The translations under genes were made by a program, and so were the position numbers. From Gallionellaceae bacterium (lineage in GTDB: Bacteria > Pseudomonadota > Gammaproteobacteria > Burkholderiales > Gallionellaceae), in the NCBI GenBank assembly GCA_006218055.1, contig VBWD01000007.1, positions 1 to 56,005 on the forward strand: DNA of 56,005 nucleotides, written 5' to 3'. Of the stretch, positions 30,253 to 40,486 are shown one piece after another. How positions within the stretch are numbered: position 1 is the first letter of the stretch; every line of letters starts with the position of its first letter. Below the pieces are notes generated by a model. That model had not been told where the DNA came from. It worked only from the letters and a program-made list of their open reading frames with translations, and searched no databases.

Positions 30253-30281
30253 AATATAGCCCTTTACAGCCAATTGAACAA
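30253..30281 (-). promoter_or_regulatory. Sigma70-type promoter of the glycogen operon
   Basis: On minus, TTGTTC (30281-30276) and TATATT (30258-30253) are separated by exactly 17 bp, placing the start of transcription about 15 bases before the glgB ATG, with a GGGAG binding site in the leader. It is the best promoter-like sequence between the tRNA-Leu fragment and glgB. Confidence 0.6.
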
Positions 30282-30344
30282 CGTAAATGACAATTGCATC
30301 AGAAGGAAAACCATGATGAAAGGAGACTACCTGAAACAACCTAT

Positions 30345-30403
30345 TGGTGCGAAAGGAGAGACTCGAACTCTCACGCCTCACGGCGCTGGAACCTAAATCC
30401 AGT
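30345..30403 (-). pseudogene. 3' two-thirds of tRNA-Leu(TAG), lacking the 5' acceptor and D-arm
   Basis: On minus the segment reads ACTGGATTTAGGTTCCAG (anticodon arm with TAG), a long variable arm, GAGTTCGAGTCTC (T-arm), the 3' acceptor strand CTTTCGC, and ACCA. The expected 5' strand GCGAAAG and D-arm are missing: the sequence before it is the coding end of the acuI-like gene, whose stop codon TAA overlaps the first base of the fragment. It therefore cannot form a tRNA. The break lies at the anticodon arm, where many tyrosine recombinases cut, but simple deletion is equally possible. Confidence 0.8.
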
Positions 30404-31374
30404 TAGCGACCACGTGATGTTCCATCGATGAGCGTGGAGCAAGCTTGAGGGAGTTGAGTCAACGAGATTCTATGGGCGATCTTTTCGAGATCATTGACAT
30501 GCAAATCACTCGCCAGACGTAGCCACATCTGCTTACGTAGCGGCATCGGTGTCGCGGCCGAATCCACGCCTAGCAACTTCACACCCCGCAAGATGAAGGG
30601 AAACACCGTGGTGTGCAATTCGGCTCCGCCCGCATTGCCAAAACTAGCAATAGCGCCGTCTTGTTGCACCGTACGGGCGAGCCAAGCCAAAGTCTCGCCG
30701 CCCACCGCATCCAAGGCGCCTGCCCATAGCGCTTTTTCCAAGGGGCGTTTGCTGGTGAGATCGACATCGCTGCGCAGCAACACTTCTTTCGCCCCCAACC
30801 CACGAAGATATTCCGTCTCTGAAGATTTACTGGTCAACGCAACCACGTGATAGCCGAGCTGCGACAGCATGCGCACTGCTAGGCTCCCCACCCCGCCCGT
30901 CGCGCCCGTCACGATGACTTTACCTTTGGCAGGAGTGAGCTCGTTCTGCTCCAAACGATGTATTGCTAGTGCCGCCGTAAATCCTGCGGTACCCAACACC
31001 ATCGAATCGAATAATGTCAGACCTGATGGAAGCGGCACCACCCAATCAGCGGGCACACGCACGTATTCAGCGAACCCGCCATCGTGCGCCACTCCCATGT
31101 CATAGCTGGTGACCAAGACCTGATCGCCCGCCTTGAAGCGCACATCCAAAGAACTCTCCACCACGCCGGAGACATCCACCCCCCCAACGCAAGGAAAGCG
31201 ACGAATGACCTTACCCGCGCCCGTCGCAGCCAACGCGTCTTTGTAATTGACGCCAGAGTAGTGAGTGCGTATGACCACCTCGCCTGCGTCGAGATCGTCT
31301 AGCGACAACTGCACGAGCTTGCCGATGGACTTGCCGTTCTCTTCGAAAATACGGTATGCGTCAAAATTATTCAT
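30403..31374 (-). CDS. AcuI/YhdH-type NADPH oxidoreductase, shortened at the C-terminus
   Basis: The 323-residue product is a medium-chain reductase of the YhdH/AcuI group, whose studied members reduce acryloyl-CoA. It has NYKDALAATGAGKVIR, the GVDVSGVVE region, GTAGFTAALAI and the dinucleotide loop GATGGVGSLAV near residue 155. Family members usually end a few residues after a GR-T-V-V-K-type strand; here the protein stops at TSRGR because the gene is joined to a tRNA-Leu fragment. The loss is only about five to eight residues, so activity may survive. It lies one base after sucB at the end of the TCA block. Confidence 0.85.
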   Translation of the reverse strand: MNNFDAYRIFEENGKSIGKLVQLSLDDLDAGEVVIRTHYSGVNYKDALAATGAGKVIRRFPCVGGVDVSGVVESSLDVRFKAGDQVLVTSYDMGVAHDGGFAEYVRVPADWVVPLPSGLTLFDSMVLGTAGFTAALAIHRLEQNELTPAKGKVIVTGATGGVGSLAVRMLSQLGYHVVALTSKSSETEYLRGLGAKEVLLRSDVDLTSKRPLEKALWAGALDAVGGETLAWLARTVQQDGAIASFGNAGGAELHTTVFPFILRGVKLLGVDSAATPMPLRKQMWLRLASDLHVNDLEKIAHRISLTQLPQACSTLIDGTSRGR

Positions 31375-32628
31375 TTACAGATCCAATAACACGCGCCCTG
31401 GATATTCCAAAGCTTCTTTGATGGTACCCAAAAATTGCACCGCTTCGCGCCCATCAATGATGCGATGGTCATAGGACAACGCGAGGTAGTTGATGGGGCG
31501 AATGACGACCTGGCCGTTCTCAACCACGGGGCGGTCTTTAGTCGCATGAATGCCCAAGATAGCGCTTTGTGGCGGGTTGATGATGGGGGTGGAGAGCATG
31601 GAGCCGAACACACCTCCATTAGTGATGGAGAAGGTGCCACCGCTCAATTCTTCCATGGTCAGCTTGCCGTCTTTTGCACGGGCAGCGAAGGCGGCAATCT
31701 GTTTCTCAATGTCCGCCAACGACAACTGATCGGCATTGCGCAGGATGGGTACGACCAATCCACGTTCGCTACCGATGGCCATGCCGATATCGAAGTAGCC
31801 GTGATAGATTACGTCATTGCCGTCCACCGAAGCATTCACTACGGGAAATTTCTGCAAAGCGATGACGGCGGCTTTGATAAAGAAGGATGAGAAGCCCAAC
31901 TTCACGCCGTGCTTTTTCTCGAAAGCGTCTTTGTATTTGTTGCGCAGATCGATGACGGGCTGCATGTTCACTTCATTGAAGGTAGTGAGAATGGCCGCGT
32001 TCTGTTGCGATTGCAGTAAACGTTCTGCGATGCGCTGACGGATGCGCGTCATCGGCACGCGCTGTTCGGCACGTTCCCCTACTGGCACTTGAACAGGCGC
32101 TATTGGGCTTCCACCCCCTCCACCCGCAAGGGGTACGCCGGTGGGTGCCCCGCTGCTACGCAGCGACCCTTCCGCAGCCTGCAAGGGCGTGGGGGTTGAT
32201 TTGCTTGTTTGTACCGCGCCCAGCACGTCTTCTTTGGTGACCAAGCCATGCTTGCCGCTACCCTGCAAACTGGCAGCATCCACATCATGTTCATGCGCTA
32301 GTTTTCGGGCGGAGGGGGAAACTGCGGCAGTTTGGGTTAAGGCGGGGGGGGCAGCAGCCGCTACGGGTGCCGCCACCTGAGCGACTGCCGCAGTATCAAT
32401 CTGTGCGATGACCTCACCACTGCCCACTTGCGAGCCATCAACCTTGATGATCTTCACCAGCACACCACTTTTGATCGCGGGTAATTCGAGCACGACCTTA
32501 TCGGTCTCGATGTCGATAAGGTTTTCGCCTTCCTTCACCGCTTCGCCCACCTTCTTCTGCCAAGTGAGCAGCGTCGCTTCAGAGACGGATTCGGAAAGTT
32601 GTGGAACTTTGACTTCAATGATGCTCAT
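31375..32628 (-). CDS. sucB: Dihydrolipoyl succinyltransferase (E2 of 2-oxoglutarate dehydrogenase)
   Basis: SucB transfers the succinyl group from lipoyl-lysine to CoA. The start at [11 protein letters not shown] overlaps the end of sucA by 14 bp and has AGGAG upstream; a longer frame lies inside sucA. The 417-residue product has a lipoyl domain with Lys44 (ETDKVVLE), an E3/E1-binding domain ([15 protein letters not shown]), and the catalytic domain with [12 protein letters not shown]. The linker at about residues 145-172 is Gly-rich and encoded by a palindromic repeat-like stretch. No lpdA (E3) gene follows, as it does in many relatives. Confidence 0.95.
   Translation of the reverse strand: MSIIEVKVPQLSESVSEATLLTWQKKVGEAVKEGENLIDIETDKVVLELPAIKSGVLVKIIKVDGSQVGSGEVIAQIDTAAVAQVAAPVAAAAPPALTQTAAVSPSARKLAHEHDVDAASLQGSGKHGLVTKEDVLGAVQTSKSTPTPLQAAEGSLRSSGAPTGVPLAGGGGGSPIAPVQVPVGERAEQRVPMTRIRQRIAERLLQSQQNAAILTTFNEVNMQPVIDLRNKYKDAFEKKHGVKLGFSSFFIKAAVIALQKFPVVNASVDGNDVIYHGYFDIGMAIGSERGLVVPILRNADQLSLADIEKQIAAFAARAKDGKLTMEELSGGTFSITNGGVFGSMLSTPIINPPQSAILGIHATKDRPVVENGQVVIRPINYLALSYDHRIIDGREAVQFLGTIKEALEYPGRVLLDL
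32112..32197. repeat. Palindromic repeat-like insertion in the sucB linker
   Basis: CACCCCCTCCACCCGCAAGG at the left side resembles, in inverted orientation, the right side CCTGCAAGGGCGTGGGGG, and the middle holds GCTGCTACGCAGC, a short hairpin. The stretch encodes a run of G, S, P and A residues in frame within the flexible linker before the catalytic domain. Composition is more GC-rich than the flanks. Whether it is a dispersed repeat cannot be shown from one copy. Confidence 0.4.
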
Positions 32629-35482
32629 GGTGTGCTCCTGGGTTGTTCTTGACATCAAGGTCGGGACGGAATGCAGCATCGATCACTGCTTTCTGTTGCT
32701 CATTATGAGTGGCGAGATAGCCCGCCGCAGGTGATGCGGAAGAAGGTCGTAGCGCATAATCAAGACGCATCTCGGGTCGCATCTGCCTGAGCAGGTAATG
32801 TTGGATGCGATGCCAAGCACCTTGGTTGCCCGGCTCTTCCTGACACCACACTACCTCGGTAGCGTTCGGGTACGCAGCGATCTGTGCCGAGAAATCCTCA
32901 TGTGGGAATGGGTAGAGTTGCTCCAAACGAATGATGGCCATATCGTTGATGCCGCGTTCACGCCGCGCCTTGACGAGGTCGTAGTACACCTTGCCGCTAC
33001 AGGCGATGATGCGACGCACCTTATTGGCTTCCAGCTTTTCCACTTCAGGTATGACCGCTTGGAAACCACCGTGTATCAAATCTTCCAGCGGCGAAGAAGC
33101 ATCCTTGCTACGCAACAAGCTCTTTGGAGTAAATACAATGAGTGGCTTGCGGTACGGCCTCAACATCTGACGTCGTAACAGATGGAATATCTGGGCTGAA
33201 TTGGATGGCACACATACCTGGATGTTGTAGTCAGCACACAATTGCAGGTAACGCTCGATACGACCTGAGGAGTGCTCCGGGCCTTGTCCTTCGTAGCCAT
33301 GTGGAAGCAACATCACCAATCCACACAATCTGCCCCACTTCGCTTCGCCGGACGCGATGAACTGGTCGATGACCACTTGCGCGCCATTCGCAAAATCGCC
33401 GAACTGCCCTTCCCACAGCGTGAGGCAATCCGGTTCGGCAGTCGCGTAGCCGTATTCAAAACCCAGTACCGCTTCTTCCGACAGGATGGAGTCGATGACG
33501 ACGTAATCCGCCTGATCGGGAGCAATCTTTTGCAAAGGGATGTGATAGCCCTGATCGAACTGGGTACGATTCTGGTCGTGCAATACCGCATGGCGATGGA
33601 AGAACGTGCCGCGCCCGCAATCTTCGCCTGACAAACGTACCGGATATCCTTCCGTCACCAGGCTGGCATAGGCCAAGTTCTCGGCCATGCCCCAATCCAG
33701 TGACAGCTCACCTTTGCCCATGGCGGTGCGGTCAGTGATGATCTTCGCCACACGCGAATGCAGACTAAAATTCTCTGGAATAGCGACCAGTCTTTGGGCG
33801 AGTTGTTGCAATCTTTCACGCGGAATGGAAGTGATCGTCGGTTGATCCCAGCGACCGGGATTCTTGTATCTGACCCAACTCTCGGTGTGTCCGTATTTAT
33901 ATTCATTGGGAACGGTCGGCAGTGGATTGCGCCCCTCGTCCATCGCGCGCCGGTAGTCCGCCACCATCTCGTCCGGCTCGTGCGACTCCAACACCCCCTG
34001 CTCGACCAAGCGTTGTGCATACAAGGCACGCGTACCAGGGTGCTGATTGATATAGCGATACATGAACGGTTGCGTCACCAGCGGCTCATCCTGCTCGTTG
34101 TGGCCCAATTTGCGGAAACACACCATGTCGATCACAACGTCTTTGCCAAACTGCATGCGAAAATCCATGGCGATCTCGGTCACATGCAACACCGCTTCAG
34201 GGTCGTCTGCATTCACGTGAAAGATGGGGGCCTCCACGATCTTGGCCACGTCCGTGCAATACAAAGAAGAGCGCGCATCTCGCGCATCGGAGGTGGTAAA
34301 GCCGATCTGGTTATTGATGACGATGTGCACCGTGCCGCCGGTTCCATATCCGCGTGTTTGAGAAAGATTGAAGGTTTCCTGATTCACCCCCTGCCCTGCA
34401 AAGGCGGCATCTCCATGCAGCAAGATAGGCAGCACCACAGTACCCTTATGGTCGCCACGGTGATGCTGCCGTGCCCGCACAGACCCTTCCACCACCGGGT
34501 TGACGATCTCAAGATGAGATGGATTGAATGCCAACGTGACGTGCATGGGGCCGCCAGGCGTGGCGATGTCGGATGAAAAGCCTTGGTGGTATTTCACATC
34601 ACCAGAAGCAAGATGCTTGTGGTGTATCCCTTCGAATTCCTCAAACAACATCGAAGGTAACTTGCCCAGCGTATTCACCAGCACGTTCAATCTGCCTCGG
34701 TGCGCCATACCGATGACCGACTCTTTGATGCCTAACTCACCCGCGCGTTTCAGCAGATGATCGAGCAGAGGGATCAAAGTGTCACCGCCTTCTAGAGAGA
34801 AGCGTTTCTGCCCCACATACTTTGTGTGCAGATAACGTTCCAGACCTTCCGCCGCAGTCAGCCGCTCAAGAATGCGTCGCTTAGTTTCAACGGGGTAATT
34901 AAGCTCACCACTTGCACCCTCCAGCCGAGCTTGTATCCAGCGTTTCTGCGCGACGTTGCTGATGTACATGTATTCCGCACCGACGCTGCTGCAATAGATA
35001 CGACGCAGTCGCCGCATGATCTCGCGCAGCGTCATGCGCGTACCCCCCACCAACGAACCCGTGCTGAATGTGGCATCCATGTCTGCCTCATTCAAGCCGT
35101 AGTAGGCCGGATTCAGTTCGACCACCTCATGTTTTTCATGTCGTTTCAGAGGATCAAGATCGGCCACACGCACACCCAGAAAACGGTGGGCATTGATAAG
35201 TTGCAACACAGAAGCCTGCTTGCGCATCTCGTCAGGGCGCTGCGGAGTCGCGGCTGGACGCTGCGCCGACATGGCAAAGCCCATCTGGATCGGCGTATGG
35301 GCGACATCTTGTTGGGATTGCGCGATCTGTATCGACTCAAAATAACTGCGCCACTCTGCCGGCACACTGGCAGGGCTGCGCAGGTAATCCTCATACAGAC
35401 CTTCGACGAACACGTTGTTGCCGCCATTCAGCAACGACGTGTCCTGCATCTCCTGCATGTAGTTCTTTTCGGGGGCATTCAT
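32615..35482 (-). CDS. sucA: 2-oxoglutarate dehydrogenase E1 component
   Basis: SucA decarboxylates 2-oxoglutarate with thiamine diphosphate and succinylates the lipoyl group of SucB. The 955-residue product has the N-terminal E2-binding helix region ([17 protein letters not shown]), [13 protein letters not shown], the ThDP-binding GDAAFAGQG...NNQIGFTT region, and the C-terminal transketolase-like domain ([23 protein letters not shown]). It starts 18 bp after gltA and overlaps sucB. Intact. Confidence 0.96.
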   Translation of the reverse strand: MNAPEKNYMQEMQDTSLLNGGNNVFVEGLYEDYLRSPASVPAEWRSYFESIQIAQSQQDVAHTPIQMGFAMSAQRPAATPQRPDEMRKQASVLQLINAHRFLGVRVADLDPLKRHEKHEVVELNPAYYGLNEADMDATFSTGSLVGGTRMTLREIMRRLRRIYCSSVGAEYMYISNVAQKRWIQARLEGASGELNYPVETKRRILERLTAAEGLERYLHTKYVGQKRFSLEGGDTLIPLLDHLLKRAGELGIKESVIGMAHRGRLNVLVNTLGKLPSMLFEEFEGIHHKHLASGDVKYHQGFSSDIATPGGPMHVTLAFNPSHLEIVNPVVEGSVRARQHHRGDHKGTVVLPILLHGDAAFAGQGVNQETFNLSQTRGYGTGGTVHIVINNQIGFTTSDARDARSSLYCTDVAKIVEAPIFHVNADDPEAVLHVTEIAMDFRMQFGKDVVIDMVCFRKLGHNEQDEPLVTQPFMYRYINQHPGTRALYAQRLVEQGVLESHEPDEMVADYRRAMDEGRNPLPTVPNEYKYGHTESWVRYKNPGRWDQPTITSIPRERLQQLAQRLVAIPENFSLHSRVAKIITDRTAMGKGELSLDWGMAENLAYASLVTEGYPVRLSGEDCGRGTFFHRHAVLHDQNRTQFDQGYHIPLQKIAPDQADYVVIDSILSEEAVLGFEYGYATAEPDCLTLWEGQFGDFANGAQVVIDQFIASGEAKWGRLCGLVMLLPHGYEGQGPEHSSGRIERYLQLCADYNIQVCVPSNSAQIFHLLRRQMLRPYRKPLIVFTPKSLLRSKDASSPLEDLIHGGFQAVIPEVEKLEANKVRRIIACSGKVYYDLVKARRERGINDMAIIRLEQLYPFPHEDFSAQIAAYPNATEVVWCQEEPGNQGAWHRIQHYLLRQMRPEMRLDYALRPSSASPAAGYLATHNEQQKAVIDAAFRPDLDVKNNPGAHHEHH

Positions 35483-35499
35483 GAGTTTACTAGCCGAAC

Positions 35500-36810
35500 T
35501 CAGCGTTTGATCATCGGCAGATAATCGCGACGGACTGCGCCACGATAAAGCTGACGCGGACGGCCGATTTTATGCTCGGCATCAGCGATCATCTCGTTCC
35601 ATTGCGATACCCAACCGATGGTGCGAGCAACCGCAAAGATCACGGTGAACATATTGATAGGAATGCCGATCGCACGTAGCACGATGCCAGAATAGAAGTC
35701 CACGTTCGGATACAGCTTGCGCTCGATGAAGTATGGATCGTTCAACGCGGTCTTCTCTAATTCCATCGCCAACGCAAACAGCTTGTCGTTCTCAAGGTTC
35801 AGCTCTTTCAGCACTTCGTAACATGTCTGACGCATCACCGCAGCGCGAGGATCCATATTCTTGTAGACGCGGTGCCCAAAGCCCATCAACTTGTATTTTT
35901 TGTCCTTCACACCTTGCACGTATTCGGGGACACGTGATGTGTCTCCAATCTCTTCCAGCATCTTCAATGCAGCTTCGTTCGCACCGCCGTGAGCAGGCCC
36001 CCACAAGGCAGCGATACCCGATGCGATACAGGCGAATGGATTTGCACCACTGGAACCTGCCAAGCGCACGGTAGAGGTCGATGCGTTCTGCTCATGATCC
36101 GCATGCAAGATAAGGATGCGTTCCAGTGCACGTACCAATACCGGATTCGGCACGTAGTCTTCTGCTGGCGTTGCAAACATCATGTACATGAAGTTCTCGA
36201 CAAAACCGAACTTGTTCTTGGGATAGATGAACGGTTCACCGACACTGTATTTGTGCGTCATCGCAGCAATGGTCGGCACCTTCGCCAACAGGCGTTGCGC
36301 GGAGATCTCACGATGCTGCGGGTTATTGATATCGAGTGAATCGTGATAGAACGCAGACAAGGCGCCCACCACACCCACCATCACCGCCATCGGATGTGCG
36401 TCACGGCGGAAGCCGTTGAAGAAGCGCGCCAACTGATCGTGCACCATGGTGTGATGAGTGATGCTGTTGTTGAACCCCGCTTTTTGTTCTGCGGTAGGTA
36501 ATTCCCCATTCAGCAGCAGATAACAGACTTCCAGGAAGTCAGACTTCTCCGCCAACTGCTCGATAGGATAGCCACGGTAGTAGAGCAAGCCCGCATCACC
36601 ATCGATAAAAGTGATATTGGAGGTGCAACTGGAAGTCGCGAAGAACGCGGGGTCGTAGGTGAACACTCCCAGCTTGCTCAAGGTGCGGATGTCGATGACA
36701 TCGGGACCGAGCGTACCGGACAAGATTGGGAACTCGATGCTACGACCGTCATCCAGAGTCAGCGTTGCGACACGTTTGCTTTGCAGAACCTCACTACGCT
36801 CGTTTTCCAT
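35500..36810 (-). CDS. gltA: Citrate synthase (type II)
   Basis: GltA condenses oxaloacetate and acetyl-CoA. I take the start at [13 protein letters not shown], preceded by GAGG; the frame extends 12 codons further into sdhE. The 436-residue product has the hexameric citrate synthase features: [21 protein letters not shown], catalytic His in the [11 protein letters not shown] segment, and [13 protein letters not shown] with the second His. Complete, in the middle of the TCA block. Confidence 0.96.
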   Translation of the reverse strand: MENERSEVLQSKRVATLTLDDGRSIEFPILSGTLGPDVIDIRTLSKLGVFTYDPAFFATSSCTSNITFIDGDAGLLYYRGYPIEQLAEKSDFLEVCYLLLNGELPTAEQKAGFNNSITHHTMVHDQLARFFNGFRRDAHPMAVMVGVVGALSAFYHDSLDINNPQHREISAQRLLAKVPTIAAMTHKYSVGEPFIYPKNKFGFVENFMYMMFATPAEDYVPNPVLVRALERILILHADHEQNASTSTVRLAGSSGANPFACIASGIAALWGPAHGGANEAALKMLEEIGDTSRVPEYVQGVKDKKYKLMGFGHRVYKNMDPRAAVMRQTCYEVLKELNLENDKLFALAMELEKTALNDPYFIERKLYPNVDFYSGIVLRAIGIPINMFTVIFAVARTIGWVSQWNEMIADAEHKIGRPRQLYRGAVRRDYLPMIKR

Positions 36811-36827
36811 ATTTTTCCTCACTTCTA

Positions 36828-37076
36828 TCAAGCTTGCTTCAACCAATCCAACACCTCGCGCTGATGCGCTTGTGTCAGCTCTTTGCTACCCGTGACCATA
36901 TCCCACAGATCGTTGTCTGCAAGATCCAACAACTCATCGAAAGACGCTCGCTGCTGTTCATTCAATGTCGGATATCTATTCTCCACGAAACGCCCAAGCA
37001 CGATATCCAACTCTAACAAGCCACGTCGGCAACGCCAACGTAGGCGCTGCAATTCGACAGGATCATTCGTACTCAT
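36828..37076 (-). CDS. sdhE: FAD assembly factor for succinate dehydrogenase, SdhE
   Basis: SdhE promotes covalent flavin attachment to SdhA. The 82-residue product starts at an ATG overlapping the sdhB stop (ATGA) and has the diagnostic RGxxE motif in CRRGLLELD, followed by helical segments typical of the family ([16 protein letters not shown]). Position between sdhB and gltA is the usual betaproteobacterial order. A longer upstream frame lies in sdhB and is rejected. Confidence 0.92.
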   Translation of the reverse strand: MSTNDPVELQRLRWRCRRGLLELDIVLGRFVENRYPTLNEQQRASFDELLDLADNDLWDMVTGSKELTQAHQREVLDWLKQA

Positions 37077-37768
37077 ACTGCGCGCTTCACCATCATGTCT
37101 TTGATCTTGCCGATAGCTTCCGTCGGGTTCAACTCTTTCGGGCACACGTCCGCACAGTTCATGATGGTATGGCAACGGAACAGACGATAGGGATCTTCGA
37201 GGTTATCCAAACGTGCCGCCGTATCTTGGTCGCGCGTATCCGCCAAAAAACGATATGCTTGCAACAGACCCGCAGGGCCGACGAACTTGTCCGGGTTCCA
37301 CCAAAATGACGGGCAAGATGTGGTGCAGCAACCGCACAAGATGCACTCGTACAGACCATCCAGCTCCAAGCGATCCTTGGGTGATTGCAGACGCTCCGTC
37401 TCGGGCGGCGGATCATTGTTCACCAGATACGGCTTGATGGAGTGGTACTGCTTGAAGAACTGCGTCATATCGACGATCAGATCGCGGATGACCGGCAAGC
37501 CGGGCAGCGGACGAATCTCAATAGGCTGCTTCAGCGAGGAAAGCGAAGTAATGCAAGCCAAGCCGTTACGTCCATTGATATTCATCGCGTCAGAGCCGCA
37601 TACTCCCTCGCGGCATGATTTGCGAAACCCCAGACTATCGTCCTGCTTACGCAACATCATCAAGGCATCGAGCAACATGGCATCACCCGATTCCATGTTC
37701 AGCTCGAAATCCTGCATATAGGGGGCAGTATCGACGTCTGGATTGTAGCGGTAGATCTTTAATTTCAT
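37073..37768 (-). CDS. sdhB: Succinate dehydrogenase iron-sulfur subunit
   Basis: SdhB carries electrons from the SdhA flavin to quinone through three iron-sulfur clusters. The 231-residue product has the [2Fe-2S] motif CREGVCGSDAMNINGRNGLAC and the C-terminal motifs CILCGCCTTSCPS and CHTIMNCADVCPK for the other two clusters. The ATG has AGGAG eight bases upstream. It overlaps sdhE by four bases. Confidence 0.96.
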   Translation of the reverse strand: MKLKIYRYNPDVDTAPYMQDFELNMESGDAMLLDALMMLRKQDDSLGFRKSCREGVCGSDAMNINGRNGLACITSLSSLKQPIEIRPLPGLPVIRDLIVDMTQFFKQYHSIKPYLVNNDPPPETERLQSPKDRLELDGLYECILCGCCTTSCPSFWWNPDKFVGPAGLLQAYRFLADTRDQDTAARLDNLEDPYRLFRCHTIMNCADVCPKELNPTEAIGKIKDMMVKRAV

Positions 37769-37835
37769 CACTTCACTCCTACAGCCAGCCGATTAGCGCA
37801 AGTTTTATCGCGCTTAGTGATGGCTGGTTGTTTCA

Positions 37836-39599
37836 TCAGTAGACACGCGCTTTGAGTGGGAAGGTTTCAACGGTCAGCGGTTTCAGGCGCACGGGTTTGT
37901 AATCGAGGCGATACCCTTCACTGTAGTACAAAGAGTGCTTCAACCAGTTCTTGTCATCACGTTCCTGGAAGTCCTCGCGCGCATGGGCACCGCGGCTCTC
38001 TTTGCGCGCCTCAGCCGCAGTCATGGTGGCTTGCGCCACTTCGATGAGGTTATCTAACTCAAGTGCTTCGACGCGAGCGGTGTTGAAGATTTTGCTCTTG
38101 TCTTTGATCTCAGTGTGACGCACACGCTCCGCCACTTCGCGGATCTTCTTCACACCTTCAGCCATCAGATCGGGGAAACGAAACACGCCGCAATGCAACT
38201 GCATGACTCTGCGCATCTCGTCACCCACGTCAGCGACAGACTCTCCATTCTTCTGTTCTTCCAAGCGTGCCAAACGAGACAAAGGACGATCCGTCGCATC
38301 CGCAGGAAGCGGCTTATGGTTGGGATTGCCCTTCAAGTCTTCGATGATCTGGCGCGCGGCGGCACGACCGAACACGATGAGGTCGAGTAGGGAGTTGCAT
38401 CCCAAGCGGTTCGCTCCATGTACCGACACGCAAGCACACTCACCTACCGCATAGAAACCTTGTACAGGCACATCAGGTGCTGTTCCCTGCGGGGCAACGA
38501 CTTGACCGTGATAGTTGGTAGGGATGCCACCCATCATGTAGTGCGCCGTCGGCACCACGGGAATAGGAGACTGCGATGGATTGACGTGCGCGAACTTGAG
38601 TGCGATGTCGCGAATACCGGGCAGTCGATGACGAATGACCTCATCACCTAGGTGATCGAGCTTGAGCAAGACGTGATCCCCCAGAGGGCCGCAACCGCGG
38701 CCTTCTTTGATCTCAGTCGCCATGGCACGCGACACCACGTCGCGGCTCGCCAAGTCTTTAGCGGTTGGTGCATAACGTGGCATGAAACGTTCGCCATCTT
38801 TGTTCACCAGATATCCGCCCTCGCCGCGTACACCTTCGGTGATAAGCACACCCGCGCCATACACGCCCGTCGGATGGAATTGATAGAACTCCATATCTTC
38901 CAGCGGAATACCGGCACGTGCCGCCATACCGAGCCCGTCGCCGGTATTGATGTAGGCATTGGTGCTGGCAGAGAAGATGCGCCCTGCACCGCCCGTTGCA
39001 AACAAAGTCGCACGTGCCTGCAGAATCATCACTTCAGAAGTCTCGATCTCCATCGCGACCACCCCCAACACGTCACCGTCTTGATCGCGAATCAGATCGA
39101 GTGCCATCCATTCCACGAAGAAATTGGTATTGGCTTTGACGTTCTGCTGATACAAAGTGTGCAACAAAGCATGACCGGTACGGTCGGCCGCGGCACAAGC
39201 ACGCGGCACAGGATTCTTCCCGTAGTCCTGCATGTGACCGCCGAAAGGACGCTGATAGATCTTGCCGCTGTCCAAGCGATCGAAGGGCATGCCGAAATGC
39301 TCCAATTCATAAACCACTTCAGGCGCTGCACGGCACATATATTCGATGGCATCTTGGTCACCCAGATAGTCCGAACCTTTCACGGTGTCGTACATATGCC
39401 AATGCCAGTTGTCTTCATTGACGTTGCCGAGTGATGCCGCGATACCGCCTTGTGCAGCCACCGTGTGGGAACGTGTGGGAAATACTTTAGACAAAACAGC
39501 GACTTTGAGACCCGCCTCGGAAAGTGTGAGTGCCGCGCGCATCCCTGCCCCCCCCGCACCCACCACCACTACGTCGAAGGTTCTTTTCGTTATCGCCAT
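37836..39599 (-). CDS. sdhA: Succinate dehydrogenase flavoprotein subunit
   Basis: SdhA oxidises succinate to fumarate with covalently bound FAD. The 587-residue product has the FAD-binding [14 protein letters not shown], the flavinylated-His region [15 protein letters not shown], the substrate region GARGEGG-like ([19 protein letters not shown]), the catalytic Arg region [13 protein letters not shown] and the C-terminal family block. It starts three bases after sdhD. Complete. Confidence 0.97.
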   Translation of the reverse strand: MAITKRTFDVVVVGAGGAGMRAALTLSEAGLKVAVLSKVFPTRSHTVAAQGGIAASLGNVNEDNWHWHMYDTVKGSDYLGDQDAIEYMCRAAPEVVYELEHFGMPFDRLDSGKIYQRPFGGHMQDYGKNPVPRACAAADRTGHALLHTLYQQNVKANTNFFVEWMALDLIRDQDGDVLGVVAMEIETSEVMILQARATLFATGGAGRIFSASTNAYINTGDGLGMAARAGIPLEDMEFYQFHPTGVYGAGVLITEGVRGEGGYLVNKDGERFMPRYAPTAKDLASRDVVSRAMATEIKEGRGCGPLGDHVLLKLDHLGDEVIRHRLPGIRDIALKFAHVNPSQSPIPVVPTAHYMMGGIPTNYHGQVVAPQGTAPDVPVQGFYAVGECACVSVHGANRLGCNSLLDLIVFGRAAARQIIEDLKGNPNHKPLPADATDRPLSRLARLEEQKNGESVADVGDEMRRVMQLHCGVFRFPDLMAEGVKKIREVAERVRHTEIKDKSKIFNTARVEALELDNLIEVAQATMTAAEARKESRGAHAREDFQERDDKNWLKHSLYYSEGYRLDYKPVRLKPLTVETFPLKARVY

Positions 39600-39602
39600 T
39601 TG

Positions 39603-39950
39603 TTAAAGCCCCCAGAGGATCTGCACAGACCAGATCACGTATAACACCAACGCCAAAATCACCAACACATGGATGGTCAAACGAATACTGGCTGGCTTCA
39701 CATAGTCCATCACGATGTCACGCATACCGATCCAAACGTGATAGAACAGGCTAAGCAGGAACAACATCGAGAAAGTACGCATCAGATTGCCAGAGAATAA
39801 TCCCGCCCAAGTGTCATAACCGAATGCGGGTTGCAGTAGCAGAAACACGACAACGACAACGCTGTAGAGCGCCATCACCACAGCGGTGACGCGTTGCACC
39901 AACCAGTCGCGCAGACCGTAATGCGCGCCCGTTACGATACGGTTCACCAT
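39603..39950 (-). CDS. sdhD: Succinate dehydrogenase membrane anchor SdhD
   Basis: SdhD, with SdhC, anchors the enzyme and binds ubiquinone and haem b. Starting at MVNRIVTGAHYGLRDWLVQR gives 115 residues with three membrane helices and the conserved HVWIGMRDIVMDYVK segment (haem/quinone-site His and Asp). The start overlaps sdhC by seven bases. A longer frame to 40001 lies inside sdhC. Confidence 0.93.
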   Translation of the reverse strand: MVNRIVTGAHYGLRDWLVQRVTAVVMALYSVVVVVFLLLQPAFGYDTWAGLFSGNLMRTFSMLFLLSLFYHVWIGMRDIVMDYVKPASIRLTIHVLVILALVLYVIWSVQILWGL

Positions 39951-40324
39951 AACTTCGCTCCCAGCACGATGGTCAGCGAAAGGCTCACTAACATCACCCA
40001 CTTGCTACTGGTGCGTGCTGCAGAGATGTGTGAAAGCAGATGCAAATCGATGGCAAGGTAGCGCAAACCCGCACAGAAGTGATGCAAGAAAGCCCACATC
40101 AATCCAAGTAGCGCCAATTTCAAAATGGGATGCACAAGCACCTCGGTAAGGTTGGTGTAAGTCTCGATGGAGCGCAGGCTTTGATCGAGGATGAAAAGTA
40201 GCGCGGGAAGAGCGATGAAAAGCAATGCGCCACTGACACGATGCAGGATGGAGACGATGCCGGGAAGGGGTAGCTTGATCTTATGTAGAGCGAGGTGCTT
40301 AGGACGTGTTCTTTGCATTGTCAT
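39944..40324 (-). CDS. sdhC: Succinate dehydrogenase cytochrome b556 subunit SdhC
   Basis: SdhC forms the other half of the quinone- and haem-binding membrane domain. The product has RPKHLALHKIKLPLPGIVSILHRVSGALLF, in which SILHRVSG is the family motif, then HHFCAGLRYLAID with the haem-ligand His, and three membrane helices. Two ATGs (40324 and 40318) fit the GGAAGA binding site; I take the first, giving 126 residues. It is the first gene of the sdh-gltA-suc block. Confidence 0.92.
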   Translation of the reverse strand: MTMQRTRPKHLALHKIKLPLPGIVSILHRVSGALLFIALPALLFILDQSLRSIETYTNLTEVLVHPILKLALLGLMWAFLHHFCAGLRYLAIDLHLLSHISAARTSSKWVMLVSLSLTIVLGAKLW

Positions 40325-40357
40325 TTCTTCCGAAGCCAATAAAACCGAATGGCCGCA

Positions 40358-40385
40358 ATCCTACACCTACGCATGGCGAGTGCAA
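40358..40385 (-). promoter_or_regulatory. Candidate promoter of the sdh-gltA-suc operon
   Basis: On minus, TTGCAC (40385-40380) is followed 16 bp later by TAGGAT (40363-40358), about 34 bp before the sdhC start. The -10 matches four of six consensus positions. It lies in the 147-162 bp divergent region shared with mdh; I see no clear operator there. Confidence 0.35.
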
Positions 40386-40486
40386 AGTAATCGGACTATG
40401 ATGTGCGAGAAAATTAATAATCAGGTGTTCGATTTCCAATACTTCTTCTCGCTATACTTCTTGCACTCAACCACACAGAGGACATC

